13,963 nt of DNA, from the NCBI GenBank assembly GCA_900128395.1, contig LT649777.1, forward strand, positions 1 through 13,963, given 5' to 3'. The position numbers and the translations under genes are program-made. This stretch comes from Stramenopiles sp. TOSAG23-2 (taxonomy: Eukaryota; Sar). Positions 1-6,600 of the stretch are shown one piece after another. Every line of letters begins with the position of its first letter. Position 1 is the stretch's first letter. A model generated the notes under the pieces. The model made no database searches. It was not told where the DNA came from and saw nothing but the letters and a program-made list of their open reading frames with translations.

Positions 1-642
1 TTGGATAAATAAAAAAAAAACAATATTTTGGCACAAATTCGGCCGGCTGCTATGTGCTTGGTAATAATAAATTCAAAAAAATATAGTATACAATCATCAT
101 CTCCCAGATCTCATCATAAAATTTCAGTAATTTATGAGGCTGTCCGAATGCTAGACGACTATACTGAGTATTATAGCCGAGGATCGTTATTATAATTGAA
201 GAAGAAAGGTTCTAGTTATATCGGCAAAAACTCACGCAAGTATAAAATTATAGTAGTCAAAAAAATATCCCGTCCCATGCTCCATGCTATTTCAATGCTA
301 CTAGCTCCCTGAAAAACGTTGGCCCAGCAAAAAAGAGGTCAAAAAAGGAAAAAATTTTGTTTCAAACTACAAATACTTTAATACCAATGTAACATAATCT
401 AAATATATTTAGTATAATACATCATATACATGTAGATGATATACAAATACAATTCATGATCTTTCATTGGCATCTACATATCTTTTATTTTCCAACTCTG
501 TAAACATTTTCTTTTCCTTTTTCTTTTTTTTTTAAATTTCCGTTTAAGTACATACATTTAGTCGATAATATAATAGAACACGCACCACTCTCAATATTAT
601 GTACAGGGTGATGTGCACAAATTTGTATGTGTTAATTCGTTA
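1..642. other. Gene-free AT-rich flank, probable 3' UTR of the Rab gene at its right end
   Basis: I see no open frame with coding character in this stretch. The left part is slightly less AT-biased, with a GGCCGGC patch near 41-47, and holds two small imperfect hairpins (110-138 and 159-176). The right part (about 480-640) is T-rich on the plus strand, as expected for the A-rich 3' untranslated end of the minus-strand Rab transcript. The left part may belong to the downstream neighbour or to an unrecognised non-coding RNA. Nothing in it matches a tRNA or rRNA that I can identify. Confidence 0.6.
484..489 (-). terminator. Candidate polyadenylation signal (AATAAA) for the Rab gene
   Basis: The plus strand reads TTTATT here, so the minus strand reads AATAAA about 155 bases after the Rab stop codon. 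That is a plausible 3' UTR length. The region is so AT-rich that the hexamer can occur by chance, and the polyadenylation signal of this organism is unknown. Confidence 0.25.
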
Positions 643-1680
643 TTACATGATAATACATTTAGGTTTCGTTCTTTTCGTCGTTTCTTTTTTTTCTTCAAAT
701 TTTCGTTGATCTTTAATACCAGCTCCCCTTATATTCACAGTCTTTCCACCTTCATTTTCTATGATCAATTTACTCACATTATAAAATGATTCATCTACAT
801 TTGAACCGGTCTTTGCTGATGTTTCAAAGTATTGTATATTATATCTCTTCGCAACCGCATCAGCCTCTTCAACAGTTACTTGTCGCTTTTTTGCTAAATC
901 GCTTTTATTTCCAACTAAAATTATTTGTACATTTGTATTTGCATGTTGACTAATATTCTTCATCCAATATTCAATATTAGTAAACGTGCTTTTTTCGGTT
1001 ATGTCAAATACCAATACAATACCATGCGATCCTTTGTAATATGCCCTAGTAATAACATGAAAACGTTCTTGCCCTGCCGTGTCCCAAATTTGACATTTGA
1101 CACGTTTATTATCAATATTTGTATAATGAACTTTATAATCTATTCCTACGGTACTGATAAAATTATGCTTGTAATTGTTATCTCTATATCGCTTTAACAA
1201 ACAAGTCTTACCAACGCCACTATCGCCTAATAATAAAATCTTGACATATACATCAAACTCTTCCTTCGATTCTTCTTTTTTGCCATTTGGCTTATCCGTG
1301 CTTGTGACTGGTTGTTTGTTCAGTTGTGATTCTAGTTTTTCTAACGCAATTTCCTCTTTTGGTTTTTTGTTCATTTTTGCTTTTGGCGGGCCAATTACTG
1401 GGTTTGGGTTATTTAAAATTCGTAACGATGCAGTAGATACTTGTCCTTTCTTCTTCTTTTGCTTCCCCTTGTCTATATCCCCAGATGCATCATCTTCATG
1501 AAATGACTGTGATCGAGATCTTCCTCTAACAGGAGTTTCGTCTAAATCTTCATCTTCACTACTTGTATATTTTCTTCCATTTGATGGCCCGTCTGTAGAA
1601 ACAAAAATTTGTTCATTTTCGTGAAAAGCTCTGGACCTTGTTCTGCCTCTACCAGAATCTTGTTGTACAAATTCAGACAT
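643..1680 (-). CDS. Rab-family small GTPase (Rab8/Rab1-like) with a ~143-residue N-terminal extension
   Basis: This 345-residue protein is a membrane-trafficking GTPase that would cycle between GTP and GDP forms on vesicle membranes. The G domain spans about residues 144-310: P-loop GDSGVGKT (152-159), switch I with T177 in STVGID, WDTAGQE (199-205, catalytic Q204), NKSD (258-261) and ETSAK (286-290). The Rab motifs VGIDYKV and RAYYKGSHG place it nearest Rab8/Rab1/Rab10. It ends in CIIM, a single-cysteine CaaX prenylation box. A typical Rab is about 205 residues. The extra N-terminus is charged, probably disordered, and contains the same Arg/Ser motif twice (about 11-21 and 52-62). I chose the ATG at 1678-1680. 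The frame continues upstream to a TAA at 1753-1755, but only a GTG lies there, which is not a credible eukaryotic start. The stop is TAA. No intron is visible. Rab identity is firm; the subfamily is inferred. Confidence 0.95.
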   Translation of the reverse strand: MSEFVQQDSGRGRTRSRAFHENEQIFVSTDGPSNGRKYTSSEDEDLDETPVRGRSRSQSFHEDDASGDIDKGKQKKKKGQVSTASLRILNNPNPVIGPPKAKMNKKPKEEIALEKLESQLNKQPVTSTDKPNGKKEESKEEFDVYVKILLLGDSGVGKTCLLKRYRDNNYKHNFISTVGIDYKVHYTNIDNKRVKCQIWDTAGQERFHVITRAYYKGSHGIVLVFDITEKSTFTNIEYWMKNISQHANTNVQIILVGNKSDLAKKRQVTVEEADAVAKRYNIQYFETSAKTGSNVDESFYNVSKLIIENEGGKTVNIRGAGIKDQRKFEEKKETTKRTKPKCIIM

Positions 1681-2183
1681 AACTATATATACGATTGTTT
1701 TTATTGACACTAATAAATTACTTGTGACTCCTATTATTGCTAAAAAATACTGTTAAACTATGATTACACTTATACTATGTATGTATGTATATATATAAAG
1801 CGTTTGCTTTTCTCTTTCTATATATATATTTAGGTATATAGTAATATATATATATATATATATATATGTATTATCTATACTATATAAATGATGTATAGAA
1901 AACAAATGGGGTAGATATTTTATCTTGAAGCAATGATCCACTACAGCAATATATATCTATATCTATATCAATATATGTATACGATACAAAACGATACTGC
2001 TGTTGTTTGATTATATATGTGTAATGTTATTGTTTTTCAAATTCATTGAGTTGAAAACGGTGGTAGTCGTCTATATATAAATGTATTTCTAGTTTTACTT
2101 CATATATAAAACTATACATCAATATATTCTGTATTATGAACAGGTATAAACAATAATAATATGAATATATTATCTGCAAAATT
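1681..2183. other. AT-rich divergent spacer upstream of the Rab gene
   Basis: There is no convincing gene here. The stretch is dominated by alternating TA and ATGT or CTATAT repeats (about 1776-1797, 1844-1867 and 1950-1970). It should contain the Rab promoter and 5' UTR on the minus strand. TATA-like strings are everywhere, so no single promoter element can be assigned. Hydrophobic Ile/Tyr-rich open frames in this stretch are translations of the microsatellites. Confidence 0.6.
1844..1867. repeat. (AT)12 microsatellite
   Basis: A perfect alternating A-T run of 24 bases lies in the spacer upstream of the Rab gene, with shorter impure TA tracts on either side. It is probably length-variable between strains and may act as an unwound or nucleosome-poor promoter segment. 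Confidence 0.95.
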
Positions 2184-2504
2184 ATGTATTGTACCAAGTA
2201 TGATATTAAATATTATAATTGCAATTTTGGTGCCCTGCTATGTCCAGCCTGGTTTTGTCCAGCTGTCGTCTATTATTCTTTATTATACTACCAGGTACTG
2301 TACCGTTGCTACCAGAAAAGTTTCACGGACAATGATGTACCGATGTACCCGCTTACCAGCTTACCAGCTTACCAGGCTTACAAATATTCCGAATCATGTT
2401 TGCCAGAGCAAGCCGATCCAAACGAGTCAGATGAGGATAACGAAGAAATGGTAGAGAAAGAAGAAGAATTGATTTCTGAGTATCATAATCAACATACCAG
2501 GTAA
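2184..2504 (+). CDS. Uncertain small ORF: hydrophobic N-terminal half, acidic tail
   Basis: A 106-codon frame from ATG to TAA. I do not recognise it. Residues about 13-42 are hydrophobic, aromatic and cysteine-rich (ALLCPAWFCPAVVYYSLLYY), compatible with one or two membrane helices. Residues about 75-100 are strongly acidic. The local GC content is higher than in the surrounding spacer, which favours coding. Against it, three 8-base tandem repeats (2351-2374) lie inside, and an overlapping frame from 2161 is equally open. The peptide CPAVVYYS resembles CPAAVYSYY near the start of the b561 protein encoded 450 bases downstream, so this could be a decayed partial duplicate or an unrelated small membrane protein. 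The frame ends at CAG-GTAATT, which resembles a 5' splice site, so it could also be an exon. Confidence 0.35.
   Translation: MYCTKYDIKYYNCNFGALLCPAWFCPAVVYYSLLYYQVLYRCYQKSFTDNDVPMYPLTSLPAYQAYKYSESCLPEQADPNESDEDNEEMVEKEEELISEYHNQHTR
2351..2374. repeat. Tandem repeat, 3 x GCTTACCA
   Basis: Three perfect 8-base units are followed by a degenerate fourth (GGCTTAC). The period is not a multiple of three, so each unit is read in a different frame by any ORF crossing it. TACCAG also occurs at about 2288, 2312 and 2496 in the same few hundred bases. Confidence 0.9.
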
Positions 2505-2617
2505 TTGCAGGGGTGCAATTATTATATATATTTGAAATACAATTGGCACATTGGTGCATTGCTCTCGTAACTAGATATTATTTACAAAAGTACATATATA
2601 CATATTATACATAAATC

Positions 2618-3256
2618 ATGGTTGGTTATCAAAAAAACAAATTGATTATTAATTTATTGCGCTTATCAGCATTAATTTGGTGCCCTGCTGCTGTCTATTC
2701 ATATTACCCTCTTTCCAATTTATTCAATTTTCATGCAGTATCCCTGTCTATTTTAATTTTTGTATTGGTATGTAGCTACATTGAAGCTTCAGCGGCAAGG
2801 TACAGTGGAGGCAATGAAAAACAGGAGCATCAACGTTATCATAAATATGGCATGATAATTTCTGTCTTTATATCAATTGTTGGTGTTATATTTATGTTGA
2901 AAAGAAGATTTGATCAAAATAAAGGAATTTTGTTTATTGATAGGTCACCAACTACACATAGTTCCTTTGGATTATTATGGATTTGTTTAATGTTTATTTC
3001 TTCAAGCAGCGGATGGATTACACATTCTGATGAGAAAGAATTAAGTGGTATAGGATTAAGTATTTTGAAATTTCTTGGTATGAATAATAATATCAAAAAA
3101 GGAAAACTTGTTATGAAACGTTATCATCGAAATTTCAGTTTTATTTCTTTAACAACCGTATTTGTTGCCAGTGCATTGGGTTTGTACAAAAGCAAAAGGG
3201 TCATTTTATCGTATTCATTAGGATTTATATATTTTTTAATGTGCTTGATTTTTTAG
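2618..3256 (+). CDS. Cytochrome b561-domain membrane protein (CYB561D1/D2-like)
   Basis: A 212-residue, very hydrophobic protein with six likely membrane helices (about 12-32, 36-57, 77-94, 113-132, 171-190 and 195-212). Four histidines fall where b561 proteins bind two b hemes: H39 in helix 2, H75 (QRYHKYG) in helix 3, H114 (TTHSSFG) in helix 4 and H170 (KRYHRNFS) in helix 5. H39/H114 and H75/H170 would be the two heme pairs. EASA after helix 2 and LGLY near the end of helix 5 also fit. Such proteins pass electrons across endomembranes, usually from ascorbate to ferric iron or monodehydroascorbate. The usual HP of helix 2 is HA here, and the loop between helices 4 and 5 is long. The start is supported by A at -3, G at +4 and an in-frame TAA at 2612-2614. 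The stop is TAG. No signal peptide, DOMON or other fused domain is seen. The family assignment comes from the histidine pattern, not close identity. Confidence 0.72.
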   Translation: MVGYQKNKLIINLLRLSALIWCPAAVYSYYPLSNLFNFHAVSLSILIFVLVCSYIEASAARYSGGNEKQEHQRYHKYGMIISVFISIVGVIFMLKRRFDQNKGILFIDRSPTTHSSFGLLWICLMFISSSSGWITHSDEKELSGIGLSILKFLGMNNNIKKGKLVMKRYHRNFSFISLTTVFVASALGLYKSKRVILSYSLGFIYFLMCLIF

Positions 3257-3363
3257 AACCATTCTATCCTTTTGATAGAATCTTTATATCGAGGTTTCAA
3301 ACTGGTGTATCGCCGGTGGGTCATATAAATATATATAAAAATTTTCTCTTTTACTCTATATTT

Positions 3364-3397
3364 TTATAATAATTTAATTTACGCATAATTTATTTTT
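3364..3397. repeat. 34-bp direct repeat, copy 1
   Basis: This copy matches 3633-3666 at 33 of 34 bases; the only mismatch is at 3372 versus 3641. The last 25 bases are identical and include the non-trivial core TTTACGCATAA, so simple AT bias does not explain the match. It lies about 110 bases after the b561 stop. Confidence 0.85.
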
Positions 3398-3430
3398 AAT
3401 TTACTCATGATAATTCCTACTCTTCAAAAG

Positions 3431-3436
3431 AATAAA
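3431..3436 (+). terminator. Candidate polyadenylation signal (AATAAA) for the b561 gene
   Basis: AATAAA occurs about 175 bases downstream of the b561 TAG stop. The distance is plausible, but the surroundings are AT-rich enough for chance occurrence. Confidence 0.25.
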
Positions 3437-3487
3437 ATAACTGAAATAATCTATCTCACACAAGTGTGTTGATATTCTCATAATATT

Positions 3488-3507
3488 TATATATATATAT
3501 ATATATA
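3488..3507. repeat. (TA)10 microsatellite
   Basis: A perfect alternating T-A run of 20 bases in the convergent spacer between the two copies of the 34-bp repeat. Confidence 0.93.
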
Positions 3508-3632
3508 AATGTCATATGATATGCATAAAATCTCAAATACGAAAACGATATTTTTTTATCACACATGTGTATGATACAAACACTACGAAGTACTTTTTAT
3601 TTATTTTTTATATAATATATTTGTATGATACA

Positions 3633-3666
3633 TTATAATATTTTAATTTACGCATAATTTATTTTT
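3633..3666. repeat. 34-bp direct repeat, copy 2
   Basis: Second copy of the element at 3364-3397, offset by 269 bases. It ends 25 bases before the stop codon of the giant minus-strand gene, so it lies in that gene's 3' UTR. It includes TTTATT at 3658-3663, which reads AATAAA on the minus strand. Confidence 0.85.
3658..3663 (-). terminator. Candidate polyadenylation signal (AATAAA) for the giant gene
   Basis: AATAAA on the minus strand, about 28 bases past the TGA stop. Two further copies occur at 3600-3605 and 3596-3601. The short distance would give a very short 3' UTR, so the more distal copies are equally possible. Confidence 0.25.
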
Positions 3667-3690
3667 TTTATAAATATTATAAAATGACAC

Positions 3691-6600
3691 TCATTTTGGG
3701 GACGCTGTAAATTTAAAACCATAATATTCGCCAATCATTTTTCCAATAGCTTTCCACTTATAGGTAATTGTATTTGACTGAATTACAACAGGATTTTTTG
3801 GCCAATTATCACTTTCTTGGCAATATTTTATTTCATCGCCTCCATTACCAGGTGTAATAATCAATGAATCATAATATTTCCTGGAACTACATTGAGTATC
3901 AAATTCCAATATCATTGCTTCGCAATCTGGAAAGGTGATTTCACCCTCCAGTTTACAACCTCGTTGGGGATGGCGAGTTTGGACTGTTTTTATTTTTTCA
4001 TCTGGTAATTCATTTAATCCATTTACTGTAAATTTCCATCCATAATAATCTTTATCTAATGAATCTGTTTTGTCAAATTTATAAACAAAACTGTTTCCTT
4101 TAACAATGACAGGTTCCCATGGGAAATTTATTCCTGTATATTTATAATCATTACCTTCGCTATCTTTTATAATGAAGTTTGTATAGTACTCTTTTAAAGA
4201 GCAAGCGTCATCAAAAAGAATCGAAACACCTTGTATATCCTCTGATTCAAATTTTACAGTTATCTCTGGCGCTGGGAAAGGATCTTTTTCTGTTGATGGA
4301 TGCATAGGATGAGGTGATTGAAAGACTTGACCATCGACAGCAACAATAGTTGTGTCTTCATAATATATATTGGCTTCTTCTTCTCCCTGTTCTGCTTCTT
4401 TTACCTCCTCATTGCCACCGCCACCATCACCACCTAAATTCAATCCTCCTAAATCAAGATTAATTCCTTCAAGTGAAGCCGCAGCTTCGCTTGCCTTTTT
4501 CAATTCTGCACCAGTAGCACCCTTTTTTCTACTTCTTGCAGCGACATTTGCCTTTCTTTGTCTCACTTCTAATTCAGCTCGTTTTTTTGCCAATTCTGAC
4601 ATTTTATCATCTCTCTCTGCTTTACTTTCATTCATCTTTTTAATAGTTTCATCCCTTTGCTTCTGCCTCTCTGCTCGTTTTTTACGCCATTTAGCCATGA
4701 AATCAAGCTCTTCACCTTCTTCCTCCTCTTCTCCCTCCTCCTCTTCAACTTTTACTTCAACATCTTCCACTCCATTCTTCTTCTTATCATTTGCATGTTT
4801 TTCAGCCAGTTTCAACTCCCTTTCTTTTCGTCTCTTTTTTGCTTCTTCCCTTTTCTTTTTTTTCCGTTCCTCTTCTGCAGCAATATCAATATCTGATTTA
4901 TCATTACGGTTTTGTACCATTTCTTCCAATGCTGCAGCACGACTACTGGAAGTAGTACTCGTGTCAAATAATTTTGCAAATTCGTTATATTCAATGGCAT
5001 TGTCACCATCAACATCCATCATAGTTGCAATGTTGTCCAAATCAGTTTGATTCATGGAAACTCCAGTAGAAAGGAACACTGATTTCAACTCATCATGGGA
5101 CAAGAAACCATTACCATCTGAATCGAATTCAGAGCAAATATCAACAATATTCTTGTCAACCAAATATTCACGAATTTGGTCCACTAACGATAGTAAATGA
5201 TTAAAAGACTCATCATCGGAAAATGAAAAAACTTGCCTAATAGGCATACCAGTCCATGAATTTCTAGACCTTCTTCGTGCTCTGAGGGAAGCTTCAAAGA
5301 AATCTCTTCTTTCACCTTTGGCATTGGAGCGAAATGCAAAAAGTAACGATTTTGCTTCATCCTCTTCATAAAACATTTCATTGTTCCAAAATTTTAAACA
5401 TTGTATATTTACCTTCAAACTTGTTGAAATTGATGGTTGCTGGTTTTCATTTTTACGTTCTTGATATTCCTCACTTGTTTCACCTTTTAAAATTGAATTG
5501 TTACCACCTTCATGTGTGATAGTTTTCATGGAAAAATTAGTTTCTTCTGGAATTCTATTGTTTGTATCACTATTAGTATTATTACAACTATTACTACTAT
5601 CCTGTTTCTCGTATCCTTGAGTTGCTTCAAATACAATGCCTTGCGGCAGTAACAACAAAGCTAATTCACCGGCAATATTAGTAGTGCCACTTTTTCTTAC
5701 CCTTTGAATGAAACGTCTCATAGATTCCGCTTCGGATAGTGTCAAGACTACTGTCCTCCGCTCGTTGTTGTCTTTATTTACAACCCAATCGAGAACGATA
5801 TTTACATTTTTTAACTTTAATGGTTTTGTAAAGTCACGGCCAATAGGAGCAAAGTTTGTGGATTGCAACATGGATTGTGGGAATTCCAAACTTTCAATTC
5901 GTGGAAAAAATAATTTCGAAAAATTGAAATCTTTTGGACGAGGAGTGAAAATACTTAATGGATAGAATGGAAATGCATCCTCCCATTTTGTACCTTCGGA
6001 TGATAATTCAATAGATTTGTCATAACTTAATGGCTCTTTTTCTAAAATTTTTGTACTCCATTGATATGGACGGGAATTATCACGTGCAAACATGGATTCA
6101 ACTTGCTGTTGTTGTTGCTTCTGTTTTTGTTGTTCCTGTTCTCGTTCTTTTTCTCTCGTCATTTCACTATTAAGTCCTTTTTTTTCATTTCCTGTACTCT
6201 CAGCTTGTCCACCGGTTTTCAAGACGTCGTCTACTTGCTTCATTACTATGTTGACAATATCTTTTTGCTCAGGTTGATCACAAAGCATTGCATTGCTTTG
6301 TACCATTTTATCCAACATTTCACTATATGGTTCGGATATTGGTATTGATGTTGGAACATCAAAATCAACTAAATCTTTCAACGCGTTGATGGAACTTTGC
6401 AGCGTTTTTGCCCCATCTGTTGTGCCTAAAAAGCGTTGTATCCCTTTTGGTATAGAATCGTTGTCGATAACACCAGACGATGCCATAAGGTTGTTCAAGG
6501 CTACCTTTCGCCAGATAGTCGACATATTCTGTTGACACAATTGCAAAAATTGAAGTTTCTCCATTTTCATACCATTTAATTGTAACCATGCTGCGACATC

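Larger units (their letters stand above)
3257..3690. other. Convergent AT-rich spacer between the b561 gene and the giant gene
   Basis: There is no gene. The two flanking genes point toward each other, so both 3' UTRs and terminators must lie here. It contains an (AT)10 tract, two copies of a 34-bp repeat and two similar short palindromes, annotated separately. Confidence 0.7.

Noticed and set aside
125-185. tRNA-Asp-like string on the minus strand (TCCTCGG start, AGTATAGTCGTC)
   Set aside because: There is no B box (GGTTCGA), anticodon stem or closing acceptor stem; the resemblance is limited to short strings.
1681-1710. Ten-residue N-terminal extension of the Rab protein starting at a GTG (1708-1710)
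   Set aside because: A eukaryotic nuclear gene would not normally start at GTG. A good ATG with a purine at -3 follows at 1678-1680.
1753-1941. Minus-strand ORF rich in Ile and Tyr
   Set aside because: It is a translation of the TA microsatellites, with no sign of protein-coding selection.
2161-2454. Alternative 97-codon frame overlapping the uncertain small ORF
   Set aside because: Its later half is Thr/Arg-rich without pattern, and the 2184 frame has a more protein-like acidic tail. Neither is secure.
2500-2617. Splicing of the small ORF onto the b561 gene as an upstream exon
   Set aside because: The b561 frame has an in-frame TAA at 2612-2614, two codons before its ATG, leaving no room for an acceptor site.
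4370-5050. 226-codon plus-strand ORF rich in Ser and Phe
   Set aside because: It is the antisense image of the Lys/Glu-rich helical region of the giant protein; purine-rich codons read backwards give Ser/Phe/Leu runs.
6103-6162. Polyglutamine expansion in the giant protein
   Set aside because: It is a short mixed Gln/Lys/Glu stretch with at most five Gln in a row, within the normal range for a disordered linker.
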